The notes under the pieces were generated by a model. That model saw only the letters and a list, made by a program, of their open reading frames with translations. It was not told the DNA's origin and did not search any database. DNA of 64,000 nt from Grimontia hollisae CIP 101886 (GTDB taxonomy: Bacteria > Pseudomonadota > Gammaproteobacteria > Enterobacterales > Vibrionaceae): positions 496,001 to 560,000 of the forward strand of contig NZ_ADAQ01000011.1 of the NCBI RefSeq assembly GCF_000176515.1, written 5' to 3'. The position numbers and the translations under genes are program-made. Shown here one piece after another: positions 46,203 to 55,556 of the stretch; position 1 is the stretch's first letter, and each line of letters opens with the position of its first letter.

Positions 46203-47294
46203 ATGGGTTTTAAATGCGGTATCGTTGGTCTGCCAAACGTCGGCAAATCAACTCTGTTCAACGCTCTGACCAAAGCCGGTATCGAAGCGGCTAACTTCCC
46301 GTTCTGTACTATCGAACCAAACACAGGTGTGGTGCCCGTGCCAGATCTGCGTCTGGACGCACTGGCAAAGATCGTGAACCCCCAGCGCGTACTACCAACC
46401 ACGATGGAATTTGTCGACATCGCGGGTCTGGTTGCCGGCGCATCCAAAGGTGAAGGCCTGGGCAACAAGTTCCTGGCAAACATCCGTGAAACCGATGCTA
46501 TCGGCCACGTTGTCCGTTGTTTTGAAAATGACAACATTATCCACGTTGCGGGCAAAGTTAACCCAGCCGATGATATCGAAGTGATCAACACCGAGCTGGC
46601 ATTGGCTGACATGGAAGCGTGTGAACGTGCCATCCAGCGCCAGGCGAAGAAAGCCAAAGGCGGTGACCGAGATGCGAAATTTGAAATCTCGGTACTGGAA
46701 AAGCTGTTGCCGGTGCTGGAAGAAGGCAAAATGCTGCGTTCTGTGAAGCTGACCAAAGAAGAAAAAGCAGCCATTGATTACCTGAACTTCCTGACCATGA
46801 AGCCAACCATGTACATCGCCAACGTGAACGATGACGGCTTTGAAAACAACCCTTATCTGGATCAGGTGCGCGAGATTGCAGAAGCAGAAGGCGCAACGGT
46901 GGTGGCGGTTTGCGCGGAAATCGAAGGCGAATTATCTGAACTGGACGCAGAAGAAGCAGCGGTATTCCTCGAAGAAATGGGTCTGGAAGAGCCGGGATTG
47001 AACCGCGTTATCCGGGCAGGTTATGAACTGCTGGCCCTGCAAACTTACTTTACTGCGGGTGTGAAGGAAGTGCGTGCATGGACTATCCCTGTCGGTGCAA
47101 CTGCACCACAAGCAGCAGGCAAGATCCACTCTGATTTTGAGAAAGGCTTCATCCGGGCAGAAATTATCGGTTATGACGATTTTATCGAACATAACGGTGA
47201 AGCCGGTGCAAAAGTGGCGGGTAAATGGCGTCTGGAGGGCAAAGACTACATCGTTCAGGACGGTGACGTTATCCACTTCCGCTTTAACGTGTAA
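46203..47294 (+). CDS. ychF: Redox-regulated ribosome-associated GTPase/ATPase YchF
   Basis: 363 aa from ATG 46203, identical in length to E. coli YchF; the longer start would extend into the hairpin. Obg-family P-loop [10 protein letters not shown]3-like [17 protein letters not shown], a G4 variant NVND (ATP preference in the family) and a C-terminal TGS domain ([15 protein letters not shown] onward). It acts in translation and stress response. Adjacent to pth as in E. coli. A terminator follows. Confidence 0.97.
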   Translation: MGFKCGIVGLPNVGKSTLFNALTKAGIEAANFPFCTIEPNTGVVPVPDLRLDALAKIVNPQRVLPTTMEFVDIAGLVAGASKGEGLGNKFLANIRETDAIGHVVRCFENDNIIHVAGKVNPADDIEVINTELALADMEACERAIQRQAKKAKGGDRDAKFEISVLEKLLPVLEEGKMLRSVKLTKEEKAAIDYLNFLTMKPTMYIANVNDDGFENNPYLDQVREIAEAEGATVVAVCAEIEGELSELDAEEAAVFLEEMGLEEPGLNRVIRAGYELLALQTYFTAGVKEVRAWTIPVGATAPQAAGKIHSDFEKGFIRAEIIGYDDFIEHNGEAGAKVAGKWRLEGKDYIVQDGDVIHFRFNV

Positions 47295-47317
47295 TCACCC
47301 TGCACCCCAACGTGTCG

Positions 47318-47344
47318 AAAAGCTGGTTTTTGCCAGCTTTTTAT
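47318..47344 (+). terminator. Terminator of ychF
   Basis: 9-bp stem AAAAGCTGG / CCAGCTTTT followed by TTATCTTT. Confidence 0.88.
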
Positions 47345-47458
47345 CTTTAGACAGCGTAAAAACAGCCGCTTTTACCGCCAAGAGCTGTTATAAATTCGCC
47401 CACCTTGCTCATTTTCACAGCGAAGTCGCTGAATTGATAAAAAATCCAAGAAAAAAAG

Positions 47459-47496
47459 TTGACGTCATCCGAGCTTCTTCGCATAATGCGCCCCGC
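47459..47496 (+). promoter_or_regulatory. Stringent-type promoter of the Met/Leu/Gln tRNA cluster
   Basis: -35 TTGACG (47459-47464), 17-base spacer, -10 CATAAT (47482-47487), then a GC-rich discriminator GCGCCCCGC. This is the pattern of growth-rate- and ppGpp-controlled stable RNA promoters. Confidence 0.85.
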
Positions 47497-47526
47497 ACTT
47501 GGGGGACATCCCCGGAAAGTTTAGAT

Positions 47527-47603
47527 GGCTACGTAGCTCAGTTGGTTAGAGCACATCACTCATAATGATGGGGTCACAGGTTCAAATCCCGTCGTAGCCA
47601 CCA
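47527..47603 (+). tRNA. tRNA-Met (elongator, CAT), copy 1
   Basis: 77 bases with CCA. Acceptor stem GGCTACG / CGTAGCC; anticodon loop CTCATAA gives CAT. T-loop reads TTCAAAT, one base different from copy 2. Confidence 0.97.
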
Positions 47604-47626
47604 TCTCCTTTCCTGTGCAAAACAAT

Positions 47627-47713
47627 GCGATGGTGGCGGAATTGGTAGACGCGCTAGCTTCAGGTGTTAGTGTCCTTACGGACGTGAGAGTTCAAGTCTC
47701 TCCCTTCGCACCA
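47627..47713 (+). tRNA. tRNA-Leu (CAG), copy 1
   Basis: 87 bases with CCA and a long variable arm. Anticodon loop TTCAGGT gives CAG. The acceptor stem GCGATGG / CCTTCGC has a T-T mismatch at the fifth pair. Confidence 0.95.
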
Positions 47714-47741
47714 AAATCTTTGCACAGAGCAAAGTAACTGT

Positions 47742-47816
47742 TGGGGTATCGCCAAGCGGTAAGGCAACGGGTTTTGATCCCGTCATTCCCTGGTTCGAAT
47801 CCAGGTACCCCAGCCA
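47742..47816 (+). tRNA. tRNA-Gln (TTG), copy 1
   Basis: 75 bases with CCA. Acceptor TGGGGTA / TACCCCA; anticodon loop TTTTGAT gives TTG. Confidence 0.97.
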
Positions 47817-47827
47817 TATTTCGGGTT

Positions 47828-47904
47828 GGCTACGTAGCTCAGTTGGTTAGAGCACATCACTCATAATGATGGGGTCACAGGTTCGAATCCCGTCGTAGCC
47901 ACCA
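47828..47904 (+). tRNA. tRNA-Met (elongator, CAT), copy 2
   Basis: 77 bases with CCA; differs from copy 1 by TTCGAAT in the T-loop. Confidence 0.97.
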
Positions 47905-47993
47905 TTAATCCTGAGGGTCTTGAGACTTTCAGCCAGATAAGAGAAACTACCAAATCTCGGGAAGCGAAGGCTTCCAGTCTGGGAAACAAATTT

Positions 47994-48080
47994 GCGATGG
48001 TGGCGGAATTGGTAGACGCGCTAGCTTCAGGTGTTAGTGCCCTTACGGGCGTGAGAGTTCAAGTCTCTCCCTTCGCACCA
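47994..48080 (+). tRNA. tRNA-Leu (CAG), copy 2
   Basis: 87 bases with CCA. The variable arm is GCCCTTACGGGC rather than GTCCTTACGGAC, a compensated pair change. Confidence 0.95.
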
Positions 48081-48136
48081 AATACCTTGCTCGATAGAGA
48101 GTCAGACAAGGCTAAAAACTGACAACAATATGGATT

Positions 48137-48223
48137 GCGATGGTGGCGGAATTGGTAGACGCGCTAGCTTCAGGTGTTAGTGTCCTTACGGACGTGAGAG
48201 TTCAAGTCTCTCCCTTCGCACCA
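48137..48223 (+). tRNA. tRNA-Leu (CAG), copy 3
   Basis: 87 bases with CCA, identical to copy 1. Confidence 0.95.
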
Positions 48224-48281
48224 ATCCCCTTGCTCGATATGAGCGTCAGACAAGGCTAAAAACTGACAAACAATACGGTAT

Positions 48282-48368
48282 GCGATGGTGGCGGAATTGG
48301 TAGACGCGCTAGCTTCAGGTGTTAGTGTCCTTACGGACGTGAGAGTTCAAGTCTCTCCCTTCGCACCA
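48282..48368 (+). tRNA. tRNA-Leu (CAG), copy 4
   Basis: 87 bases with CCA, identical to copy 1. Confidence 0.95.
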
Positions 48369-48395
48369 AAATCTTTGCACAGAGCAAAGTCCTCT

Positions 48396-48470
48396 TGGGG
48401 TATCGCCAAGCGGTAAGGCAACGGGTTTTGATCCCGTCATTCCCTGGTTCGAATCCAGGTACCCCAGCCA
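48396..48470 (+). tRNA. tRNA-Gln (TTG), copy 2
   Basis: 75 bases with CCA, identical to Gln copy 1. Last tRNA of the cluster. Confidence 0.97.
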
Positions 48471-48478
48471 TATTCAAG

Positions 48479-48505
48479 AGCTCGCTTAACGCGGGCTTTT
48501 TTCGT
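48479..48505 (+). terminator. Terminator of the Met/Leu/Gln tRNA cluster
   Basis: 7-bp stem AGCTCGC / GCGGGCT (one G-T pair) followed by six T. Confidence 0.88.
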
Positions 48506-48590
48506 TTTTATCTCCCTGACATTTACGTGGTTGAAAGCCACGCAGAACCTTGTAGGCTTAGGATCTCGCTCACCAAGGAATGATGCAGTC

Positions 48591-50063
48591 ATGGCGACCA
48601 TTGAAAACCCTATCAAACACCAACGCTATCTTTCGTTACCTGAAGAGATGTACACTCCTCTCGCGCCAAGTCGGGTAGACGCCCCTTCCCTGCTTGCCCT
48701 CAACCATGACTTACTCGGTGAGTACGGGCTTTCCCCCGACTGGTTTGAAGATGCTGCCGGGATTCACTTTCTGGCGGGCAACGGCAACTATAAAGCCACC
48801 CACCCCATTACAATGGCGTATGCAGGCCACCAGTTTGGCTACTACTCTCCCTTACTGGGTGATGGACGCGCCCATATGCTGGGTCAATGTCAGACCAAGG
48901 CAGGCGAATATATAGATGTCCAGCTGAAAGGCTCGGGCAGAACACCTTATTCCCGTGGCGGCGATGGACGCGCAACTGTCGGCGCTGTTATCCGTGAATA
49001 TCTTATCAGCGAGGCCATGGCTGGTCTGGGTATCCCAACCACCCGCACCCTTGCCATTTTAGGCACCGGCGAATCCGTGATGCGTGACTACCAGATGGTG
49101 CCGGGTGGCATTCAGGTGCGCACCGGCGCCAGCCATATCCGTGTCGGTTCGTTTCAGTATGTGTATGCCAAACTGGGAGAGCGTGGCGTACGGGCGCTGG
49201 CCGATCACCTGATCACCTATCATTTCCAGGAGCTTTCCGGTAGGAAAGATCAGTACCCTGCTTTGTTCGAGGCGATTGCCACCAGACAGGCACACCTGAT
49301 TGCAAAATGGATGCTGGTTGGTTTTATCCATGGCGTGATGAATACTGACAATATGTCACTGGTGGGTGAAACCATTGATTTCGGCCCGTGCGCGTTTATG
49401 GATGAATTCAAAGCCAGCAAAGTCTTCAGCTCTATCGACCGTGATGGCAGGTACGCCTGGGACCAACAGGCCAATATCGGCTACTGGAACCTGTCAAGGC
49501 TTGCTGAAACCTTGCTGCCGCTGTTTGCTGATGACTCAGACGAGGCGATAGAGGTTGCTGAAGACAAACTCAAAACCTACGTATCAACCTTTCAGGACAC
49601 CTTCCAGACTGGGTTGATGACCAAACTGGCGATCACGTCCGGTTCTGCAAACGCGGAGGAGTTTGTCAATCACACCTTGCCAACGCTGGAATCCGAGCAC
49701 ATTGATTTCACCCTGTTTTTTGATGCACTGACAAGAGTCGCAAACGGAAGTGAAGGTTCTGAATTGCTGTCTCTGTTCGACAACAGGGAAAAAGGCCAGC
49801 GCTGGATCAGTGAATGGCAATCGCTGAGAGATGACAGTGAAGAAGCACTGAATGCAATGCGACAGGCTAACCCGGCCCTGATTGCAAGAAACCATCAGGT
49901 AGAAAAAGCGATTGACGATGCGATGGAGCGTGATGACTTCACCCTATTCCATCGCCTGGCTGAAGCACTGAAAACGCCTTACGCCGTGAGTGAAGAAAAC
50001 CGCGATTTACAAGCGCCACCAGCGCCGGAAGAGCGCGTCCTGAGAACGTTCTGCGGAACCTAG
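48591..50063 (+). CDS. selO: Protein adenylyltransferase SelO (YdiU)
   Basis: 490 aa from ATG 48591 (AAGGAA 10 bases upstream). A pseudokinase-fold enzyme that transfers AMP to Ser/Thr/Tyr of target proteins and influences redox homeostasis. Family motifs: AYAGHQFGYYSPLLGDGRA, QLKGSGRTPYSRGGDGRATVG, MNTDNMSLVGETIDFGPCAFMD (metal-binding Asn/Asp) and the conserved end RTFCGT. The C-terminal cysteine occupies the place of the CxxU/CxxC redox site of eukaryotic members, here as a single Cys. Length compares with 478 in E. coli. Confidence 0.95.
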   Translation: MATIENPIKHQRYLSLPEEMYTPLAPSRVDAPSLLALNHDLLGEYGLSPDWFEDAAGIHFLAGNGNYKATHPITMAYAGHQFGYYSPLLGDGRAHMLGQCQTKAGEYIDVQLKGSGRTPYSRGGDGRATVGAVIREYLISEAMAGLGIPTTRTLAILGTGESVMRDYQMVPGGIQVRTGASHIRVGSFQYVYAKLGERGVRALADHLITYHFQELSGRKDQYPALFEAIATRQAHLIAKWMLVGFIHGVMNTDNMSLVGETIDFGPCAFMDEFKASKVFSSIDRDGRYAWDQQANIGYWNLSRLAETLLPLFADDSDEAIEVAEDKLKTYVSTFQDTFQTGLMTKLAITSGSANAEEFVNHTLPTLESEHIDFTLFFDALTRVANGSEGSELLSLFDNREKGQRWISEWQSLRDDSEEALNAMRQANPALIARNHQVEKAIDDAMERDDFTLFHRLAEALKTPYAVSEENRDLQAPPAPEERVLRTFCGT

Positions 50064-50099
50064 TCACGTTGACAGAAGTAGCGCTGACGCAGGATAAAC

Positions 50100-50125
50100 G
50101 GCGATAGACAAGACACTCTATCGCC
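50100..50125. terminator. Hairpin between convergent selO and ubiF
   Basis: 8-bp stem GGCGATAG / CTATCGCC with a 10-base loop. No good T-tract on either side, so it is a weak candidate. Confidence 0.4.
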
Positions 50126-50134
50126 ATTGGTTCG

Positions 50135-51295
50135 CTATAATCCCATGGCGTATTTCAGTACCTGCCGCTTAACCAGACCGCTGTTTTCAGCCAGTTTCAG
50201 TCCCACATTTCGCAGCAGTTTAAGCGGCGCAATGTCATTGCTGAAGCCACCATAGAACACATCCATACCGGTCTGCATGATAAGGTTATCCGGTTTGCGC
50301 TTACGCTCGTAAGCTGCCAGCACGCCGTTATTCGCCCATTCCACCCCTGCATCGGCGACGACATCCAGCAATGCGTCCACGTCTTTAAATCCAAGGTTCA
50401 CACCCTGTCCGGCCAGCGGATTAATGGTATGGGCGGCATCACCAAGCAACACTATCTGTTGGTTGTAGTAACGCTGGGCGTGGCGGCGGGTTAATGGGAA
50501 TGCGCCTTGCTGGAGCACCTCAATATCACCCAGCTCGCGGGGAAAATGCGTCAGGATCTCATCCCGGAGCGCCGTTGGCGACATGGCACACAGGGCGTTG
50601 ATACGCGCAGGGCTGTCATACCACACTAACGATCCCTGATGTCCCGGTAATGGTAAAAAGGAACGCGGCCCTTCCGGTGTAAACCACTGCCAGGTGATAT
50701 CCTGCTGCGGCAGCTCAGTCTTCACATTCACCAACATACAATGCTGGCGATAGTCCCAGGCGGTTACCCCGATGTTGGCGTAATCACGAACACGGGAGTT
50801 TGCCCCGTCCGCGCCCACCAACCAATGACCATAAAGTATCGAGCCATCATCAAGTTCAACACTGTGTCCATGATTCTCAGGGCGCATAGCAACGATATTA
50901 CCCGGGCAAAAGATGTCCAGGTTTTCCTGGGCTTCACAGGCATGCCAAAGAGCCAGCTGGAGAATCCGGTTTTCAACGATAAAACCCAACTGTTGCAGAT
51001 CCATGCTGTCTGCACTGAACCGGATACGGCATTCTGGGTGTTCCCAGGTTTCAAGGCGTCGGTACGGGCAGACACGCATAGCGAGCACGTCATTCCATAC
51101 TTTAAGGGATTGGAGGAGGGAAACGGACGCCGGTGAAATCGCAGAAACACGCAAGTCCATGGGCTGGTCAGAGGAAAAAGCTTCCGGTGCACGTCGCTCA
51201 ACCATAGCAATACGTTTTCCCTGTCTGGCAAGACCCAGCGCCACCGCCGCACCTACCATGCCACCGCCGACAACGATAATATCAAACTGTTTCAT
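50135..51295 (-). CDS. ubiF: Ubiquinone-biosynthesis FAD hydroxylase UbiF
   Basis: 386 aa (E. coli UbiF 391). Flavoprotein monooxygenase of the UbiH/COQ6 family that hydroxylates the ring in the late ubiquinone pathway. The dinucleotide motif IVVGGGMVGAAVALGLAR is at the start; LVGADGANSRVRD and LGDAAHTINPLAGQGVNLGFKD are the DG and GD motifs. UbiF rather than UbiH is chosen from the divergent neighbour miaB, the same pairing as in E. coli. The start ATG 51295 has no rival. Confidence 0.9.
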   Translation of the reverse strand: MKQFDIIVVGGGMVGAAVALGLARQGKRIAMVERRAPEAFSSDQPMDLRVSAISPASVSLLQSLKVWNDVLAMRVCPYRRLETWEHPECRIRFSADSMDLQQLGFIVENRILQLALWHACEAQENLDIFCPGNIVAMRPENHGHSVELDDGSILYGHWLVGADGANSRVRDYANIGVTAWDYRQHCMLVNVKTELPQQDITWQWFTPEGPRSFLPLPGHQGSLVWYDSPARINALCAMSPTALRDEILTHFPRELGDIEVLQQGAFPLTRRHAQRYYNQQIVLLGDAAHTINPLAGQGVNLGFKDVDALLDVVADAGVEWANNGVLAAYERKRKPDNLIMQTGMDVFYGGFSNDIAPLKLLRNVGLKLAENSGLVKRQVLKYAMGL

Positions 51296-51406
51296 AACAC
51301 AATCTCTTACAATGCTGGACGTATTCTACCGTTAACCCCATCAATTGCGACTCTCCACCTGCGCAATGCCCTAAAATCCACTAAAAAATTTGGGGAGAAC
51401 GTGATC

Positions 51407-51435
51407 TGGTCACAGATTGACTAAAGCAGTACAAT
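51407..51435 (+). promoter_or_regulatory. Possible promoter of the miaB operon
   Basis: -35-like TGGTCA (51407-51412), 17-base spacer, -10 TACAAT (51430-51435). It would give a ~150-base leader before miaB. Confidence 0.45.
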
Positions 51436-51590
51436 ACGCGGCTTATTAACGGCCGGGCCACCTTTTTCATCATGCCCTGCTGTGTAGAACACCATGATTT
51501 CCGGCTGGGATTTCTGCGGCAAATGGCCCGCACTGTTCCCCCACTCTCCCTGCCGGAATACGTAAAACATCAACATGAGCAATGAGTTAC

Positions 51591-53015
51591 ATGGCTAAGA
51601 AACTGCTGATCAAAACCTGGGGCTGCCAGATGAACGAATACGATTCATCAAAAATGGCGGATCTGCTCAATGCGACCGGCGGCTATGAGCTGACCGAGGA
51701 TCCTGAAGAGGCAGATGTTCTGCTTCTCAACACCTGTTCTATCCGTGAAAAAGCCCAGGAGAAAGTGTTCCACCAGCTGGGCCGCTGGAAAAACCTCAAG
51801 GATCAGAAGCCAGGCCTGGTGATCGGTGTTGGCGGTTGCGTGGCAACACAGGAAGGCGATCACATCCGTGAGCGTGCGCCGTATGTTGATGTCATTTTCG
51901 GCCCACAAACCCTGCATCGCCTGCCAGAAATGATCAAACAGTCCCAGCAGGACGACGCGCCGGTGATGGATATCTCCTTCCCGGAAATCGAGAAGTTCGA
52001 CCGTTTGCCAGAACCACGCGCGGAAGGGCCGACAGCCTTCGTCTCTATCATGGAAGGTTGCTCGAAGTACTGTACTTTCTGCGTGGTGCCTTACACCCGT
52101 GGTGAAGAAGTCAGCCGCCCATTGGATGACGTGCTGTATGAAATCGCGCAACTGGCAGAGCAAGGCGTACGTGAAGTTAACCTGCTGGGCCAGAACGTTA
52201 ACGCTTACCGTGGCGAAATGCATGACGGTGAGATTTGCTCGTTCGCAGAACTGCTGCGGTATGTCGCAGCTATCGATGGTATTGACCGTATCCGCTATAC
52301 CACCAGCCACCCCATTGAATTCACCGATGACATCATAGAGGTGTACAAAGACACCCCAGAAGTGGTGAGCTTCCTGCACCTGCCGGTTCAGAGCGGCTCT
52401 GACCGCATCCTGACTATGATGAAACGTCCGCACACGGCGATCGAATATAAATCGAAGATCCGCAAGCTGCGTGAAGCGCGTCCCGGTATTGCTATCAGTT
52501 CTGACTTCATCGTTGGCTTCCCGGGTGAAACTGACGCAGATTTCGAAGCGACCATGAAGCTTATCCGTGACGTGAACTTTGACATGAGCTTCAGCTTTAT
52601 CTATTCACCGCGTCCGGGTACGCCAGCGGCAGACATGCCAGACGACACCCCTGAACAGGTGAAGAAAGAGCGCTTATATGAGCTGCAACAGCAAATCAAC
52701 GCCCAGGCAATGATCTACTCGCGCCAGATGCTGGGTACAGAACAGCGTATTCTGGTCGAAGGCCCATCGAAGAAAAACCTGATGGAGCTGCGTGGCCGTA
52801 CCGAGAACAACCGCGTAGTGAACTTCGAAGGCGCTGTCGATTTGATCGGACAGTTTGTTGATGTAAAAATCACAGAAGTACTGCCAAACTCCCTGCGTGG
52901 CGAGCTGGTACGTACAGAAAAAGACATGAACCTGCGCGTGGCGGTATCGCCTGCGGAAATGATGGCGAAGACACGCAAAGAAGATGATCTTGGCGTAGGC
53001 GTGTATACTCCGTAA
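51591..53015 (+). CDS. miaB: tRNA-2-methylthio-N6-(dimethylallyl)adenosine synthase MiaB
   Basis: 474 aa from ATG 51591, the E. coli length; an ATG three codons upstream is less likely. Radical-SAM methylthiotransferase that converts i6A37 to ms2i6A37. The UPF0004 domain starts [16 protein letters not shown] with cluster cysteines ([18 protein letters not shown]), the radical-SAM site is [13 protein letters not shown], and a TRAM domain lies at the end. First gene of miaB-ybeZ-ybeY-corC-lnt, but two hairpins lie before ybeZ. Confidence 0.97.
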   Translation: MAKKLLIKTWGCQMNEYDSSKMADLLNATGGYELTEDPEEADVLLLNTCSIREKAQEKVFHQLGRWKNLKDQKPGLVIGVGGCVATQEGDHIRERAPYVDVIFGPQTLHRLPEMIKQSQQDDAPVMDISFPEIEKFDRLPEPRAEGPTAFVSIMEGCSKYCTFCVVPYTRGEEVSRPLDDVLYEIAQLAEQGVREVNLLGQNVNAYRGEMHDGEICSFAELLRYVAAIDGIDRIRYTTSHPIEFTDDIIEVYKDTPEVVSFLHLPVQSGSDRILTMMKRPHTAIEYKSKIRKLREARPGIAISSDFIVGFPGETDADFEATMKLIRDVNFDMSFSFIYSPRPGTPAADMPDDTPEQVKKERLYELQQQINAQAMIYSRQMLGTEQRILVEGPSKKNLMELRGRTENNRVVNFEGAVDLIGQFVDVKITEVLPNSLRGELVRTEKDMNLRVAVSPAEMMAKTRKEDDLGVGVYTP

Positions 53016-53042
53016 ATACCCGGAGGCCAATAAGCCATCCCA

Positions 53043-53060
53043 AGCCCCGCGAGAGCGGGG
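53043..53060 (+). terminator. GC-rich hairpin after miaB
   Basis: CCCCGC-GAGA-GCGGGG; no T-tract follows. It may trim or pause transcription rather than end it. Confidence 0.5.
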
Positions 53061-53069
53061 GTAATCACT

Positions 53070-53100
53070 GTTATCGGCGTCCTATACAGACGCCGATAAC
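53070..53100 (+). promoter_or_regulatory. Hairpin just upstream of the ybeZ ribosome site
   Basis: Perfect 12-bp stem GTTATCGGCGTC / GACGCCGATAAC with a 7-base loop, ending 6 bases before the GAGGAA ribosome site. No T-tract. Confidence 0.5.
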
Positions 53101-53115
53101 CATTGCGAGGAAGCA

Positions 53116-54192
53116 TTGAACAAAGTCATTACGTTAGAAGTATCACTGGAACCAGCTGATAACACACGCCTGGCCAGCCTCTGCGGCCCATTCGATGACA
53201 ACATCAAACAGCTTGAGCGCCGTTTAGGTGTCGAAATCAATCACCGTAGCCACCACTTCTCTGTGGTTGGCAGACCCCACACTGCCACGGCAGCCATCGA
53301 CATTCTCAAGCGACTGTATGTGGATACCGCACCAGTCAAAGGCCGTTTCGTTGATCTTGAGCCTGAGCAGGTGCACCTGGCGATCAAAGAAAGCGGGGTA
53401 CTTGAACAGAATATTGAGTCTTCGATCCCGTATGGCAAAGAGATCAATATCAAAACCAAAAAGGGCGTGATCAAACCACGTACGCCAAATCAGGCGCAAT
53501 ACATCGCCAACATGGTCACCCATGATATTACCTTCGGGATTGGCCCTGCCGGTACCGGTAAAACCTACCTGGCAGTAGCAGCTGCTGTTGATGCTCTGGA
53601 GCGTCAGGAAATCCGTCGTATCCTGCTGACCCGCCCTGCGGTTGAAGCTGGCGAGAAACTGGGTTTCCTGCCCGGAGATCTCAGCCAGAAAGTCGACCCT
53701 TACCTGCGTCCATTATACGATGCCCTGTTTGAGATGCTCGGCTTTGAGCGGGTAGAAAAGCTGATTGAGCGCAACGTGATTGAAGTGGCGCCGCTCGCTT
53801 ATATGCGTGGCCGTACCTTAAATGATGCATTCATCATTCTTGATGAGAGCCAAAATACCACTGTGGAACAGATGAAAATGTTCCTTACCCGTATCGGTTT
53901 CAACAGCCGCGCGGTGATTACCGGTGACGTGACGCAGATTGACTTACCGCGTAACGCCAGATCAGGCCTTCGCCATGCGATTGAAGTGTTAGCAGATGTC
54001 AACGAAATCAGCTTCAACTTCTTCCAGGCTGATGATGTGGTTCGCCACCCTGTGGTTGCACGTATTGTGCAGGCCTATGACGCATGGGAAGCGGAAGATG
54101 CCCGTGCACGTAAACAAGCGGAAGAGCGCCGTCGCCAGGAACGCGAAGCGGCACTAAATGCTGCGCCACTGTCAGAAGAGAAGCAATCGTAA
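53116..54192 (+). CDS. ybeZ: PhoH-like ATPase YbeZ (PhoL)
   Basis: 358 aa. It starts at TTG 53116 with GAGGAA upstream; no in-frame ATG gives the conserved N-terminus (NKVITLEVSLEPADN). PhoH-family P-loop FGIGPAGTGKTYLA (~138-150), Walker B DAFIILDESQNTT and TRIGFNSRAVITGD. It works with YbeY in rRNA maturation and has RNA-helicase-like features. The last ~35 residues are a basic coiled tail (RARKQAEERRRQERE). The stop is followed directly by the ybeY ATG. Confidence 0.95.
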   Translation: MNKVITLEVSLEPADNTRLASLCGPFDDNIKQLERRLGVEINHRSHHFSVVGRPHTATAAIDILKRLYVDTAPVKGRFVDLEPEQVHLAIKESGVLEQNIESSIPYGKEINIKTKKGVIKPRTPNQAQYIANMVTHDITFGIGPAGTGKTYLAVAAAVDALERQEIRRILLTRPAVEAGEKLGFLPGDLSQKVDPYLRPLYDALFEMLGFERVEKLIERNVIEVAPLAYMRGRTLNDAFIILDESQNTTVEQMKMFLTRIGFNSRAVITGDVTQIDLPRNARSGLRHAIEVLADVNEISFNFFQADDVVRHPVVARIVQAYDAWEAEDARARKQAEERRRQEREAALNAAPLSEEKQS

Positions 54193-54657
54193 ATGCACTA
54201 TTTTGTTGACCTTCAAATTGCAACACAAAACACTGATAATCTGCCAACTGACACGCAGTTCCAGCAGTGGTTTGAACAGGCGGTACAATCATTCCGCGAA
54301 CAGGCGGAAGTGACGATCCGCCTGGTAGACGAAGAAGAGAGCCAGTCCCTTAACCGCGACTACCGGGGAAAAGACAAGCCGACCAATGTGCTGTCATTTC
54401 CGTTTGATGCACCGCCGGGAATTGAATTGGATCTGCTCGGTGATCTGGTCATCTGTCGTCAGGTGGTCGAAAAAGAAGCCGAAGAACAGAACAAAGACCT
54501 CTTCGCCCACTGGGCACACATGGTTGTACACGGCAGTCTCCATCTGCTAGGTTATGACCATATTAACGATGAAGAAGCCGAAGAGATGGAATCCCTTGAG
54601 ATTTCTATCATGAACGCGCTGGGGTTTGATAACCCTTACGCGGCGGACTTCATCTAA
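54193..54657 (+). CDS. ybeY: Endoribonuclease YbeY, rRNA maturation factor
   Basis: 154 aa (E. coli 155). Zn-dependent endoribonuclease for 16S rRNA 3'-end maturation and late 70S quality control. The metal site [11 protein letters not shown] (H-x(3)-H-x(5)-H) is complete, and the central [12 protein letters not shown] segment is typical. ATG 54193 follows the ybeZ stop with no gap, so the two are coupled. Confidence 0.97.
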   Translation: MHYFVDLQIATQNTDNLPTDTQFQQWFEQAVQSFREQAEVTIRLVDEEESQSLNRDYRGKDKPTNVLSFPFDAPPGIELDLLGDLVICRQVVEKEAEEQNKDLFAHWAHMVVHGSLHLLGYDHINDEEAEEMESLEISIMNALGFDNPYAADFI

Positions 54658-54682
54658 TATCAACGTTGTAAATAATGAGACA

Positions 54683-55549
54683 ATGAACGAAGACAACTCA
54701 CAAAGCTCTGAAGGTCCGAGTAGAAAGACCTTCTTCGAACGTTTAGGACAGATTTTTCAGGGTGAGCCGAAAGATCGTCAGGAACTGGTAGATGTATTCC
54801 GTGACTCGGAGCAGAACGATCTGATCGACCACGATACACGGGATATGCTCGAAGGCGTTATGCAGATTTCTGAAATGCGTATTCGAGACATCATGATTCC
54901 GCGTTCGCAGATGGTGACCATTGAGCGCTCACAGCCTCTTGAAGAAATCATCACTATTATCAATGACGCCCAGCATTCCCGCTACCCGGTGATCAGCGAT
55001 GACAAAGACCATGTTGAAGGCATTTTGCTGGCAAAAGACTTGCTGCGCTACCTGATGCCTGACAGCGAACCGTTCGATATCGACAAAGTGATCCGCCCCG
55101 CCGTGGTTGTGCCGGAGAGCAAGCGTGTTGACCGGCTCCTGAAAGAGTTTCAGGAAGAACGCTACCACATGGCGATTGTTGTCGACGAGTTTGGCGGCGT
55201 GTCTGGCGTGGTAACCATTGAAGATATCCTTGAGGAAATCGTTGGCGATATCGAAGACGAATACGACGACGAAGAAGAGCAGGAGATCCGCCAGCTCAGC
55301 AAGCACACCTTTGCGGTAAAAGCGCTGACCACGCTGGAGGACTTCAATGAGAAATTCGGTTCCCAGTTCCGTGATGACGACATTGATACCATTGGCGGCC
55401 TGGTCATGACCAGCTTTGGTCACCTGCCAGGGCGTGGCGAAGAAGTGGACATCGACAACTTCCATTTCAAAGTCACCGCAGCAGACAGTCGACGCATCAT
55501 CCAGTTGCAGGTTACTATTCCAGATACGACTGCAGAGGAAATGGCTTAA
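54683..55549 (+). CDS. corC: Mg2+/Co2+ efflux-associated CBS protein CorC (YbeX)
   Basis: 288 aa from ATG 54683, just after the ybeY stop; E. coli YbeX is 292. Two CBS domains (~65-190: [21 protein letters not shown] ... [27 protein letters not shown]) and a C-terminal CorC_HlyC domain. Known for Mg/Co homeostasis in Salmonella; E. coli YbeX is also linked to ribosome metabolism, which fits the ybeY neighbour. The acidic cluster [11 protein letters not shown] at ~205 is strong. No membrane helix. Confidence 0.94.
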   Translation: MNEDNSQSSEGPSRKTFFERLGQIFQGEPKDRQELVDVFRDSEQNDLIDHDTRDMLEGVMQISEMRIRDIMIPRSQMVTIERSQPLEEIITIINDAQHSRYPVISDDKDHVEGILLAKDLLRYLMPDSEPFDIDKVIRPAVVVPESKRVDRLLKEFQEERYHMAIVVDEFGGVSGVVTIEDILEEIVGDIEDEYDDEEEQEIRQLSKHTFAVKALTTLEDFNEKFGSQFRDDDIDTIGGLVMTSFGHLPGRGEEVDIDNFHFKVTAADSRRIIQLQVTIPDTTAEEMA

Positions 55550-55556
55550 ACGTCAA

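Noticed and set aside
47074-47565. 163-codon ORF running from ychF into the tRNA cluster
   Set aside because: It overlaps ychF in another frame, crosses a terminator and reads through a tRNA promoter and tRNA gene.
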